Below, in pieces: positions 22,224 to 30,219 of a stretch of DNA of 35,056 nt (within the stretch, counting starts at the first letter, position 1; the number at the start of each line of letters is the position of its first letter). The stretch lies in IMG/VR virus record IMGVR_UViG_3300037070_001380, positions 1 through 35,056 of that record, one strand, 5' to 3'. A program made the translations under genes and the position numbers. The DNA is from a virus. The notes below the pieces were generated by a model. It was given only the letters and a program-made list of their open reading frames with translations. It was not told where the DNA came from and searched no databases.

Positions 22224-22660
22224 TCACCATCGTCAGCATCGAGAACGTCTTGGCCCGAGGTGAGGATCTGCGTACGGCGCAGCCCACCAAGCAGGCCAAA
22301 GCCCTGTATGACGGTCTGCGCTCGCAGAACCAGACCTTCGGGTTGACCCGTGCTCCCGAAGAGATCACCCGGTGGTGGCTGAAGCGAGAGCACCTCGACC
22401 AGTGGGCGACCGTGATGTCATACCAGGGTTCCAGTCTGTCTTGGGAGCACTGGTGCGCTGACCAGGTCCGCAACCTTCTTGCTGAGGGCTGGGAGGTGTT
22501 CGGTTACGTCGACTCTGACGTCAGTATCTGCGCCGAGGTGCAGGCGATGGGTGTGGCGGCGATCTGTGTCGGATATCCGCATACGGCGCCAGGATGGAAG
22601 GAAGTCGCTGCTCCCAGGGCATGGGCTGAGATAGCGACTACTGTTGACCAGAGTCCCTAG
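22220..22660 (+). CDS. HAD-like phage protein, 146 aa
   Basis: ATG 22220 overlaps the upstream stop (ATGA). The C-terminal half (WEVFGYVDSDVSICAEVQAM, GVAAICVGYPHTAPGWKEVA, then PRAWAEI) matches the end of the HAD-like proteins frequent in actinophages, which read GI-x3-LV-x2-P-x5-W. The N-terminal DxD nucleophile motif of true HAD phosphatases is not visible, so catalysis is doubtful. It may be a degenerate or binding-only version. Confidence 0.5.
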   Translation: MITIVSIENVLARGEDLRTAQPTKQAKALYDGLRSQNQTFGLTRAPEEITRWWLKREHLDQWATVMSYQGSSLSWEHWCADQVRNLLAEGWEVFGYVDSDVSICAEVQAMGVAAICVGYPHTAPGWKEVAAPRAWAEIATTVDQSP

Positions 22661-22668
22661 GAGCAGCC

Positions 22669-24852
22669 GTGAGTCGTAACTCGAACTTCAATGCTGGCGC
22701 CAACGGTGGTGGGTCCAATGAGGGGGCCAACTCCGAACGTGTCGATGGTGGGTTCGTTGACTACGGCGGCAGTGATACCGGCATCCACCAGGGTCCACAG
22801 ATGACTCAGGGTCCAGCCCTGGCGCAGGGTGGGCCTCCAGAAGCCCCCACCGGCTGGGAGGGTGGTGCCCTGTCGGACATCTGGCACGTCGCCAAGAATC
22901 CGACGCAGACGCCCTTCGTCGGCGGCGCCGTTCGTGTCGGCTCCAGCCTCGCCAGGACGGCCACCTCCTTCCTGACGGCGGGCGGGTCGGAACTAACCGG
23001 CCTCGGCTACGGCCTGGCCAACGCTGCGGTCACCGACGCCGATGTCTCTGACTCGCTCAAAGACTTCTATGCCCATACCCCCATCGGCATCGCCCAGGGG
23101 TACGCCACCGGCACGGCACAGGGTCTGTACCAGGGCGGCAGGCTCGCCGCCTTCATCGCTAGCAACCCCTCGGAGGCGTACAGCCGTGTGGGCAAGTGGG
23201 GTAGCTGGGCAGCGACTCACCGCAACGAGGCTCGGCACCAGATCGCCAGTGTCACATCACGCACCGGTCGACAGATGGCCCAGGACTACTACGAGCACCC
23301 CGAGCGCGCCGTCATCGACGTCGGCCTGACCGTGGGCACCGCTGGAGCAGCAGCAATTGCAGTGAGGGGTGCCAGAGCGGCCAGAGCCGCCCGTGCGGTC
23401 GGAGAAGCAGCCGAGATCGGATCTGTTGCTGCGCGTACTGGTGCGGAGATCGGTGAGCTTGGTACGGCAGCTTCTGAGGCCACTGCTCGGGCTGCGGCAA
23501 CGGCCGGGCGCGAGGTGGCGGCGGGTGGTGAAGCAGGAACGGCGGCGGCTGAAGCTGGCGCTGCTGGAGCCGCTGGCGCAACAGCCGACGTTGCTTCTGA
23601 GGGTCGCTTCGCCCGCTTCTCTCGCGCCTTCAGCGAGCGCATGGAGAAGTTCGACACGATGGCTGAGAAGGGCATCCAGAAGAGGATCGAGCGCAGGCCC
23701 GCCAACCTCGCTCGCCGTGCGCTCGGCCAGGAACCCAAGGTGTACGGCAGGATCGGAGCGAGGCAGGAAGCCCTTGCTCAGAGGGTCGCTGGCGAGGGTG
23801 GCACTGCTCGTCAACTGATCGGCCAACGCCTCTCGCCCAGCCCCTTCAAGCCTGAGTTCACCGACAGGATGTCCGAATGGGGTCGGGCTTACGGAGAGAT
23901 GAAGTGGCGCCGTCAGGTCATGACGGGCGAGATCGAGACGGCCGGAAAGGTCAAGCGGTTGGGTGATGTCGGTGAATCCCTGGGAGAGGCCAACAAGGCT
24001 GTCCGTGACCCTCAGGGTTATGTCATGGAGAAGCTCAACAACATGCTCGGAGCGAACCTGACCCCGGAGCAGATCGCCGCTGAGACGGATCGCAGACAAA
24101 AAGAGGATCAGCAAATGCCCAGCAACCTTCCACCCCCTCAGCGGTTGCCGAATCCGTCACCGTTGCCGAACCCGACACGGCTGAACCAGCCTCCCTCCGG
24201 TCCCCCTGCACCCCCAGGGAGTGGAAATGCTGGCGGCAACAGCCCTACCGGGGGCAACCAGTATCGGTCTGGTCGTGGCTGGAGCGGCGGGATGCAGGGT
24301 CCGCTGAAGAGCAAGAAATCGAAGAGCACGGGGTTCTGGGAAGGTCGCCCCGAGTTCACAGGTGCGGCGTTCAACTACAACCGCATGCAGATCCGGCCTC
24401 TCACCGTGCAGCGGCGCAACAGCACAACTCGCTTCGATCTGGCAATGGCCGAGACGTTGGGGGCCATGCGTAACGGGCGACGCGAGGGCAACGAGGGCAA
24501 CTTCGAACCGGTTGGCGATGAAGTGGGCGGGCCTCCTCGCTCCAGGTTGTCCAACGAAGGGGCCATCGAGAATCCCAACGCCTGGATACATGAGCGTGAA
24601 CCGACGAACTATCAGGCGGAATCGGACGCTTGGGACGCGGCGCACCCCAACGTGACCTCCATCGGCATGGAACTGACCAATAACGACACGCAGATGCCCA
24701 CGGTCGGCAGAGTCGTCAAGACGGTCGGCAAGTCGATCATCACCAAGGAAGGCCGTGCGCGGGCCAAGGCTGCCTACAACGAGGTGAGGGGTGGCGGCGT
24801 TCCGCCTGGCTCGGCTGTTCCTTCGGAGCTAGAAGAAAAGCCGCCGTTCTAA
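22669..24852 (+). CDS. Large Ala/Gly-rich protein, 727 aa, unknown
   Basis: GTG 22669 with AGGAG close upstream. Regions: Gly/Asn-rich start (1-60); hydrophobic Gly-zipper-like helices (78-120, FVGGAVRVGSSLARTATSFL); a second hydrophobic helix at about 215-235 (GLTVGTAGAAAIAVRGARAA) leading to a long Ala-rich coiled region (235-320); charged helices (325-480); a Pro/Gly linker (485-550); and a mixed C-terminus ending EKPPF. Membrane-inserting and coiled segments suggest a virion protein injected with DNA, or a polymorphic-toxin-like N-terminus. Neither is proven. No cysteines are visible. Confidence 0.65.
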   Translation: MSRNSNFNAGANGGGSNEGANSERVDGGFVDYGGSDTGIHQGPQMTQGPALAQGGPPEAPTGWEGGALSDIWHVAKNPTQTPFVGGAVRVGSSLARTATSFLTAGGSELTGLGYGLANAAVTDADVSDSLKDFYAHTPIGIAQGYATGTAQGLYQGGRLAAFIASNPSEAYSRVGKWGSWAATHRNEARHQIASVTSRTGRQMAQDYYEHPERAVIDVGLTVGTAGAAAIAVRGARAARAARAVGEAAEIGSVAARTGAEIGELGTAASEATARAAATAGREVAAGGEAGTAAAEAGAAGAAGATADVASEGRFARFSRAFSERMEKFDTMAEKGIQKRIERRPANLARRALGQEPKVYGRIGARQEALAQRVAGEGGTARQLIGQRLSPSPFKPEFTDRMSEWGRAYGEMKWRRQVMTGEIETAGKVKRLGDVGESLGEANKAVRDPQGYVMEKLNNMLGANLTPEQIAAETDRRQKEDQQMPSNLPPPQRLPNPSPLPNPTRLNQPPSGPPAPPGSGNAGGNSPTGGNQYRSGRGWSGGMQGPLKSKKSKSTGFWEGRPEFTGAAFNYNRMQIRPLTVQRRNSTTRFDLAMAETLGAMRNGRREGNEGNFEPVGDEVGGPPRSRLSNEGAIENPNAWIHEREPTNYQAESDAWDAAHPNVTSIGMELTNNDTQMPTVGRVVKTVGKSIITKEGRARAKAAYNEVRGGGVPPGSAVPSELEEKPPF

Positions 24853-26214
24853 GTGCAGATCTACTTCGCCGGGGCTGAAGTCCCCAGTCACCTTGGCCTG
24901 CTGCGTGAGTGCGGCGTCGAACGTGTTGCTGTCAACATCGCCAACCTTGCTCGCCAGTCGATCACCCTCTCCAAGTGGGCCACCAAGGCGCGCCTCGAAG
25001 GTATGGAGTGGGTGCTCTATGCCGACAGTCCCAACGTCCCTGCTGACCCGGTGTTGGAACTGCTCCAGAACTGTGAAGTGCAGCCCGAGATCATCACCGG
25101 CCCAGTGTCTTGGTACGAGACGACGTGGTTGGCGAATAGCGATCTGTTGTTCCTACCAACGTGGGACGCCACCGACCCCACGATCCTGCGTGACTACACG
25201 CAGAACTATGACGGAGTGACGCTCCCCGATGCGGTGGTCGACAACCCCACCGCTGTCCGTCAAGCTCGGGCTTCGATCCCACGGCTCGGGCAACTCGCCG
25301 CCTTAACCGGTCGAACCAAGGGGTTGGAGCGTTTCGACACGCTCGTATCGAGCGCCTGGTGGGCGGTGCAGAAGTACGGCGAAACCCAGGTATGGGCTGG
25401 TAACAGAATGGTCCGTCTAAACAGCGACGACAAGCTGCTGAAGCGGGAGAAATACGCTCCCGCCATCGAGGCGTTGGGCTGCTCTCCGCAATTGATGCTG
25501 GAGGACGATCCCAACGAATCGGTGCGCTGCGCCGTCCTGTCGTGGATGGCCCTGGAACGTCATCTGGTGCGTGGCGGCGCCTCGCAGCATCTGTCTGAAG
25601 TTGCTATTCCAGATTCTGTGATCCCCTCGAACGTTGTCCCCATCGCTCCCGGAGTTGCTAGACCAGCCCCCCGACCCCGGCACCATCTGCTCCCTGTGAT
25701 GACCACCGCGAGCGCTCCCGTGACCACCACTGACGCCGATGGCAACGAGGTCGAGGAACTGCATCCGATCATCTCAGTGACCCCGGAGAGCCTGCGCCAG
25801 TGCAACACATGCTCCCTCGCTGTGGCCTGTCCCAGCTTCTCCCCCGGTGCAGTCTGTAGCTACTCGATCCCCGTCGAGATCAAGTCGAAGACGCAGTTGG
25901 TCGCCGTGATGCGCTCGGTGACCGAGATCCAGGCCCAGCGGATCTTCATGGGCCGCTTCGCAGAGGAGATCCAGGGCGAGCACAACCCGGACTTGTCCAA
26001 GGAGATGGACCGCTTCTTCTCCATGTTGGAGCGCTGGCGCAATATCGAGGACAACCGGGACACCGTCAAGCTCTCGTTGGAGACGAAAGGTAGCGGTGGG
26101 CCAGCGATGGGCGTGCTCTCTCGTCTCTTTGGAACAAGGGTGGGCCAGAACGCCACGCTTCTGGACAACTCTGTGGACAGCAACGACATCATCGACCAGA
26201 TGACCGATGACTAG
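24853..26214 (+). CDS. Two-domain phage protein with Cys cluster, 453 aa
   Basis: GTG 24853 directly after the upstream TAA. The N-terminal half (MQIYFAGAEVPSHLGLLREC, MEWVLYADSPNVPADPVLEL, LVSSAWWAVQKYGETQVWAG) recalls TIM-barrel-like phage proteins of the tRNA-guanine transglycosylase/DpdA kind, but I cannot confirm this. A flexible region (265-300) leads to a Cys cluster C317-x2-C320-x5-C326-x8-C335 (CNTCSLAVACPSF), then a helical, acidic domain (MDRFFSMLERWRNIEDNRDT). The Cys set could hold zinc or an Fe-S cluster. No queuosine-type synthesis genes are in the window. Confidence 0.6.
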   Translation: MQIYFAGAEVPSHLGLLRECGVERVAVNIANLARQSITLSKWATKARLEGMEWVLYADSPNVPADPVLELLQNCEVQPEIITGPVSWYETTWLANSDLLFLPTWDATDPTILRDYTQNYDGVTLPDAVVDNPTAVRQARASIPRLGQLAALTGRTKGLERFDTLVSSAWWAVQKYGETQVWAGNRMVRLNSDDKLLKREKYAPAIEALGCSPQLMLEDDPNESVRCAVLSWMALERHLVRGGASQHLSEVAIPDSVIPSNVVPIAPGVARPAPRPRHHLLPVMTTASAPVTTTDADGNEVEELHPIISVTPESLRQCNTCSLAVACPSFSPGAVCSYSIPVEIKSKTQLVAVMRSVTEIQAQRIFMGRFAEEIQGEHNPDLSKEMDRFFSMLERWRNIEDNRDTVKLSLETKGSGGPAMGVLSRLFGTRVGQNATLLDNSVDSNDIIDQMTDD

Positions 26215-26449
26215 CCAGACTTATCCCCACCGTTACACACACCCTGTGGGCGTGTACAGAACAGCGTGGGGGACGTGGTTCGTGCAGCTACGGCACAAGG
26301 GCGAACTGCTCTACCTTGGAACGGCCGACACCGTCGAGGGAGCAGTCGAGATACGTGACGCCTTCAAAGAGCAGAGAGCGGCCAACCCGGAGGTCGGCCG
26401 CTCAATGCAGGCGGGGGGAAGTTCGCCCGCGTTGGAGAACGCTAGCTAG
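26207..26449 (+). CDS. AP2-like DNA-binding protein, 80 aa
   Basis: ATG 26207 overlaps the upstream stop by 8 bases. Residues 14-60 (VGVYRTAWGTWFVQLRHKG, LLYLGTADTVEGAVEIRDAF) match the AP2/integrase-DBD pattern: GVYR-x3-G-W-x5, LGT-x-DT-x-EA. Stand-alone or homing-endonuclease-linked AP2 domains occur in phages and bind DNA. The tail is disordered. It is the last plus-strand gene before a convergent block and overlaps the opposite gene by 8 bases. Confidence 0.7.
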   Translation: MTSQTYPHRYTHPVGVYRTAWGTWFVQLRHKGELLYLGTADTVEGAVEIRDAFKEQRAANPEVGRSMQAGGSSPALENAS

Positions 26450-26450
26450 C
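26441..26450. repeat. Palindrome holding both convergent stop codons
   Basis: GCTAGCTAGC is a perfect 10-bp palindrome. It supplies TAG to the plus gene (26447-26449) and TAG to the minus gene (26442-26444). No hairpin terminator is seen here, so transcripts from the two strands probably overlap. Confidence 0.8.
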
Positions 26451-26897
26451 GGTCACCAACTGGCGCTTCGTGATCCGCTTTGTCGGCGGCTTCGGTGCGA
26501 CCTTCTTCGCCGCCATCACCTTCTTGCCGTTGGTCTGCTGCTCGTTGGTCTGCTGCTTCCCGTTGCTCTTGTTGGCGGCGCGGGTCGCTGCGGACTTCGC
26601 CTTGCGTTCGGCACGCTTGGCCTCTTCCGGGCCGACCAGGTCGGTGCGCTGAAGCACGATCTTGCCCCACGGGTCGCCGTTCATGGAGACGTGGCGCATA
26701 CGCACCTTGGCACCACGGCCGGTCGCTCGGGTGCGGACGATCCGCTCCATCATGAGCGGGTGGGTTTCGAAGTCCTCACCCCAGGTGAGTTCCCACAGGT
26801 CGCCGTCGAACCACAAGTCCCACGGGTAGGTCGCCTTGTCGGTCGTCGTCAGCGTCGAGGGCTGGTCGAAGTCGAAGGTCTTGATCTTGGTTGCCAC
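26442..26897 (-). CDS. Phage protein with YPWDLW-type domain, 151 aa
   Basis: GTG start at 26897 with AAGGA 6 bases upstream on the minus strand. The N-terminal half (TYPWDLWFDGDLWELTWGED, MMERIVRTRATGRGAKVRMR) follows a pattern (YPWDxWxDGxxWxLxxGxDF) familiar from Streptomyces phages and plasmids. The C-terminal half is a basic, low-complexity Lys/Ala/Asn/Gln tail, likely nucleic-acid binding or disordered. Function unknown. Last gene of the minus block 28029-26442. Confidence 0.7.
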   Translation of the reverse strand: MATKIKTFDFDQPSTLTTTDKATYPWDLWFDGDLWELTWGEDFETHPLMMERIVRTRATGRGAKVRMRHVSMNGDPWGKIVLQRTDLVGPEEAKRAERKAKSAATRAANKSNGKQQTNEQQTNGKKVMAAKKVAPKPPTKRITKRQLVTAS

Positions 26898-26923
26898 TGC
26901 TGTCCTTTCGGTGTCATATCAGC

Positions 26924-27517
26924 CTATTGGTTGTATGAGATGATTGCCAGGGCGACAGGTAGAACAACGAGACTGTGCAGTATCTTCCAGTCGACCCTCC
27001 TCACCAGCAGTTCGAACGGCCACATCCAGATGTAGAACCGGCGCCTCTGGAAGTCCGACTCGCGGATGGCCCTGGTGTAGGTGGCACCCACGGCGAAGAA
27101 TCCGATGATGATGTGCAGGGCGAAGATAGCCCAGACCAGGGCCAACGAGCCTTGGAACCATGGTTCGGTGATGTTCACGTCCCTCGGTGGGTAGTCGAAG
27201 TTCCAGTTGGTGGGGTCTTGGTCGAGGGCGGTGTCGAGGATGCCTGATGCGAGAACGGCCCATATCGGTGTTGTGAGAATCCACCATAGGGCGGTCACAG
27301 TCCACGCCTTCCAGCGGATCGCCATGTAGGCGCCGTGTCGCAGAGCGGCACCGCTGACCGCAGCGGTCGAGGCGTACGGCTTCCACCGTTCGTAGAACTT
27401 GTATCCGGCCAGAGCGCCGATGGAGCCGAAGACGAGGGCATTCATCCGCCTCCCCATGCCGTCGTAGTCACCGAAGTACGGCTCTCCGTTCGCCCGGTGG
27501 ACGAAGTCGTCCTCCAT
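26924..27517 (-). CDS. Four-TM membrane protein, 197 aa
   Basis: ATG at 27517 shares a base with the stop of the upstream minus gene (TGATG); a GTG one codon earlier is also possible. Hydrophobic segments: about 27-44 (MNALVFGSIGALAGYKF), 73-95 (TVTALWWILTTPIWAVLASG), 122-148 (LALVWAIFALHIIIGFFAVG) and 178-195 (ILHSLVVLPVALAIISY). A basic loop (YTRAIRESDFQRRRFYIW) lies between the last two. No transporter or enzyme motif recognised. Possibly a superinfection-exclusion or membrane-remodelling protein; that is guesswork. Confidence 0.7.
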   Translation of the reverse strand: MEDDFVHRANGEPYFGDYDGMGRRMNALVFGSIGALAGYKFYERWKPYASTAAVSGAALRHGAYMAIRWKAWTVTALWWILTTPIWAVLASGILDTALDQDPTNWNFDYPPRDVNITEPWFQGSLALVWAIFALHIIIGFFAVGATYTRAIRESDFQRRRFYIWMWPFELLVRRVDWKILHSLVVLPVALAIISYNQ

Positions 27518-28029
27518 CACAGCACCTTGGAAGCGAGCAGGATCGCCCGCAGCAGGTCGATGATGCGCCCACCATGGGAGGTGGCGTCCCGCATCTCTTC
27601 GTTCCAGGTGATGTCGTGGAGGGCACGGTTGCGCTCGTAGGGCAGGGTGACGCCCATGGTGAGTGCTTCGCCAGCGACGGTGTGGGCGATGGCGATCTGA
27701 ATCGCCTCGCTGACATCGGGATCACCGGCTTCGAAGCGGACGGAGAGCGGGCCGGGAATGAAGTCCTCTTCGTTGCCCTTCCACATGTAGGTGTCGGTGG
27801 TCAGGCTGATGGAGGCCAGCGGTGCCTGGACGATGTCCTTGGCGCTGGCGAACAGCACTTCGAAGGGAGAGCCGCCCGCAGCCAGCAGGACCACGACGGT
27901 TTCGCCGGTCTGGTACTGCATGACCACGGTGGGCATGAAGTCGTCGCCCTCCTTGACCTGAAGCTCCATGGCCTTCTTGGCGGTGGTGACGAGGAAGTCG
28001 TTGTCGTTGATGGTCGGTTCGTTTGCCAT
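27517..28029 (-). CDS. Hypothetical protein, 170 aa
   Basis: ATG at 28029 is 6 bases after TACACT, a -10-like element on the minus strand, with no ribosome site, so it may be leaderless. The frame is open 15 codons further upstream, but that part runs through the promoter region. The protein is strand-rich in the middle (MPTVVMQYQTGETVVVLLAA, SISLTTDTYMWKGNEEDF) with helical ends (GRIIDLLRAILLASKVL). No cysteine or known motif. First gene of the minus block. Confidence 0.65.
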   Translation of the reverse strand: MANEPTINDNDFLVTTAKKAMELQVKEGDDFMPTVVMQYQTGETVVVLLAAGGSPFEVLFASAKDIVQAPLASISLTTDTYMWKGNEEDFIPGPLSVRFEAGDPDVSEAIQIAIAHTVAGEALTMGVTLPYERNRALHDITWNEEMRDATSHGGRIIDLLRAILLASKVL

Positions 28030-28128
28030 GCTCTCAGTGTACCGTGTTGTGTTACCACTTCCACCTTGGAACACCAGGTTGATGAGATCCTTGCGCTCTC
28101 TAAGCGAGTGGTAAGGTCATACACCGAT
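28030..28128. promoter_or_regulatory. Divergent promoter region, 99 bp
   Basis: It separates the minus gene starting 28029 from the plus gene starting 28129. On the minus strand TAACACAACAC, then TACACT (-10-like) and 6 bases to the ATG. On the plus strand TTGCGC (28091-28096) and weak -10-like sequences such as TAAGGT (28112-28117); the plus ATG also lacks a ribosome site. Shared control of both blocks is plausible. Confidence 0.45.
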
Positions 28129-28395
28129 ATGGCTAGCTCCCCGCCTGACCGGGGCAACGACCCCAAGCGCAAGCCACAGCCCCTGAACTTCGTGCGTGGC
28201 GGCGGTATCTGCGACCCGAACGAGAAGGGTGGGCACGTCATGAAGGGCAGCAACCAGGCGGCTGTGTGCATGCCCACCGCTGGTACTGACACCCGTCCTC
28301 GTTGGCGCCAAGCAGGCAAGATCGGCGGGCCTTCCCGGCACAGCACCCACCACCAGCAGCACCGCAAGGGAGGGAAGCCCTATGGCAAAGCGTGA
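28129..28395 (+). CDS. Basic Gly/His-rich hypothetical protein, 88 aa
   Basis: ATG 28129; the open frame continues far upstream but only through the minus genes. Basic and polar (PPDRGNDPKRKPQPLNFVRG, THHQQHRKGGKPYGKA), with two Cys and a His (GICDPNEKGGH, AAVCMPT) that might bind metal. Probably disordered. First gene of the plus operon 28129-31813; overlaps the next gene by 14 bases. Confidence 0.6.
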   Translation: MASSPPDRGNDPKRKPQPLNFVRGGGICDPNEKGGHVMKGSNQAAVCMPTAGTDTRPRWRQAGKIGGPSRHSTHHQQHRKGGKPYGKA

Positions 28396-28696
28396 GGAAG
28401 CGCAGCCTGAGGAACAGCCCGAACCCCGCACCCCGATGCGCTCAGAGGGCATGAGCAAGGCGCCCAACCAGTGGGAGGAAGGCAACCGCAGGATCAAGGC
28501 GGCGAACCTCGCTGACTTCTTGCGAAAGCGTGGTATCACCGACGTGGGCCTCCAGACGATGCACCCGCAGATCCTCCAGCACCACATCCGTTCGGCGGGC
28601 CTGAAGTCACCACCATCGGAGGCAACCATGAAGTTGGTCGCCCAGCACCTGAAGCCATCCAGGCGTCAGCCCACCGATCCCTTCGCAGGTTTGTGA
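28382..28696 (+). CDS. Hypothetical protein, 104 aa
   Basis: ATG 28382, with GGGAGGG about 5 bases upstream inside the previous gene. Disordered N-terminus (EEAQPEEQPEPRTPMRSEGM), then a helical domain of about 60 residues (KAANLADFLRKRGITDVGLQ, MHPQILQHHIRSAGLKSP, MKLVAQHLKPSRRQ) that resembles a small DNA-binding helical bundle, without a named family. TGATG overlap with the next gene. Confidence 0.6.
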   Translation: MAKREEAQPEEQPEPRTPMRSEGMSKAPNQWEEGNRRIKAANLADFLRKRGITDVGLQTMHPQILQHHIRSAGLKSPPSEATMKLVAQHLKPSRRQPTDPFAGL

Positions 28697-29757
28697 TGAG
28701 CACCACAGACAGGAAGAGGGCATTCCAGAACTTGGTGAGGGCTGCCACCATGCCCGGTCGTTACAAGAACGACGAGGGTAAGGAAGTCATCCACACGCTG
28801 AAGCCCGAAGCCATGCCAGCCGCTCCCACTGGGCCGGAACACCCCAACATGCCATCGAGGGGCGACTATCTCCTTCCAGCGGCGTCAACGAAGCAAACCT
28901 TCGCTGCTCTGGTCGATGCCCCGGTCCTCAACCATGCGACCCGTGAGATCACCATGGGCAAGAAGATGCAGGGCTACGTCGACCCTGAGCACTACATCGC
29001 TGGCACCAAGAACTACCCCGGTGCGAACGAGATGACCGGGACCGACCGAGGGTTAAGCGAGCGGGCCGTCGCCCAACACCTCGGTCAGCCGACACCGGCC
29101 TACGGCGGCAGCACCGATGCACGTACTGACCCTTCGGGCGGTCACCGGTCCACTGAGGCCGTGTGGACCGGCAAGGAAGAGGACGTGACCAGCCCTGCTG
29201 GTGCGACCAAGTCGTACCTCAACAACAAGGGCGAGACGATGCAACGGAAGGTCCGCAGCGCTGGCCTCTTCGCCCGCTTGATGGGTGGTGAGAAGATCCT
29301 CAACCCGGCCCACCACATCATCGATCCGTCGCCGCCCAAGTACGGGCCTCGGGTGTTGACCAATACGGAACTCGACCCCCAGACGGGCAAGCCGACGAAG
29401 GTCAGTGCTGATGACGCTGGTGGCTTCGGCCATGACCAGCCGGTGCAGTGGGAAGGACACCACCGGATGATGGCGTCGGCGCTGAAGCAGAAGGCCCAGC
29501 GGGAAGCGGGGGTGAAGGATTGGGCTGTCCCTGTGCCCGTCGACATTCACTTTGGAACCGATACGGCGCTATCGAACAAGTCGTTCATCGACCTCAGTGA
29601 GGGCATCGTGGAGCAGCAGAGCAGGCGCAAGTCAGCACTGCGAGGGATGTTGAGCGGAACGCGTGGTGGCGGTCCCGATCCCAACAACCCCAAGCCACCT
29701 CGGCGTGTGCTCGGCAGCCGCATGGCACCAGGCACTTGGAACAGCAAGGCGTACTGA
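28696..29757 (+). CDS. Protein with ParB/Srx-like GHHR motif, 353 aa
   Basis: ATG 28696. The first 80 residues are polar; the middle has MQGYVDPEHYIAGTKNYPGA. Residues 253-257 (EGHHR, in VQWEGHHRMMASALKQ) match the nucleotide-binding or catalytic motif of ParB/sulfiredoxin-fold proteins (D/E-G-x-H-R-x2-A-x2), followed by VPVPVDIHF. Two further genes downstream (30220, 31038) carry the same motif and are closer to each other. Function unknown: ParB/Srx folds include CTP-dependent clamps, nucleases and kinases. The C-terminus is basic and Gly/Pro-rich. Confidence 0.6.
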   Translation: MSTTDRKRAFQNLVRAATMPGRYKNDEGKEVIHTLKPEAMPAAPTGPEHPNMPSRGDYLLPAASTKQTFAALVDAPVLNHATREITMGKKMQGYVDPEHYIAGTKNYPGANEMTGTDRGLSERAVAQHLGQPTPAYGGSTDARTDPSGGHRSTEAVWTGKEEDVTSPAGATKSYLNNKGETMQRKVRSAGLFARLMGGEKILNPAHHIIDPSPPKYGPRVLTNTELDPQTGKPTKVSADDAGGFGHDQPVQWEGHHRMMASALKQKAQREAGVKDWAVPVPVDIHFGTDTALSNKSFIDLSEGIVEQQSRRKSALRGMLSGTRGGGPDPNNPKPPRRVLGSRMAPGTWNSKAY

Positions 29758-29758
29758 C

Positions 29759-30031
29759 ATGGATGATTGGAAGCCCTCGTACCTCGGGGAGCCTCGGCCA
29801 GTTCCACCCAAGCAGCACCCGCACCCCGACAGGGCCAACGACCCTGCTCGCTCCGTCACCCGTGCGGCGCACAGTGCTCGGGGAGGGGCACCGGGCCTCA
29901 TCACCCAGCAGGCGAATGAGATGCGTGCTCGGCAACCGGACTACGGCGAGGGGTTGAGCGTGAGCACCGGGAAGCTGGCTGCGTTGCGTCGTCCTGGTGA
30001 GCGCGGCATGAACCTCGGGATGTTCATGTAA
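29759..30031 (+). CDS. Hypothetical protein, 90 aa
   Basis: ATG 29759, one base after the upstream stop. Pro/Arg-rich start (WKPSYLGEPRPVPPKQHPHP) and a helical end (LITQQANEMRARQPDYGEGL, KLAALRRPGERGMNLGMFM). No family recognised. TAATG overlap with the next gene. Located between two ParB-like genes, so a shared module is possible. Confidence 0.6.
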   Translation: MDDWKPSYLGEPRPVPPKQHPHPDRANDPARSVTRAAHSARGGAPGLITQQANEMRARQPDYGEGLSVSTGKLAALRRPGERGMNLGMFM

Positions 30032-30216
30032 TGGCGCGAGGACAGAGGACAGAGCACGACCCGAAGCGCAAGGTGACCCGCGACCTGCTCGGCTACCTGC
30101 GTCCAGGTATGGACCCCGACGAGGCGGCTATTGCTCCGAAACGGCCACAGCGGCTAGTGACACCGGACTACATCAGGGACACCAGGGCGCTCTTGGAACA
30201 CGAACGGATGGACTGA
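30031..30216 (+). CDS. Small basic protein, 61 aa
   Basis: ATG 30031 shares the A of the upstream TAA. Arg/Lys-rich (ARGQRTEHDPKRKVTRDLLG, PKRPQRLVTPDYIRDTRALL), probably a short helical protein. No family recognised. The next gene follows after 3 bases. Confidence 0.6.
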   Translation: MARGQRTEHDPKRKVTRDLLGYLRPGMDPDEAAIAPKRPQRLVTPDYIRDTRALLEHERMD

Positions 30217-30219
30217 GCC

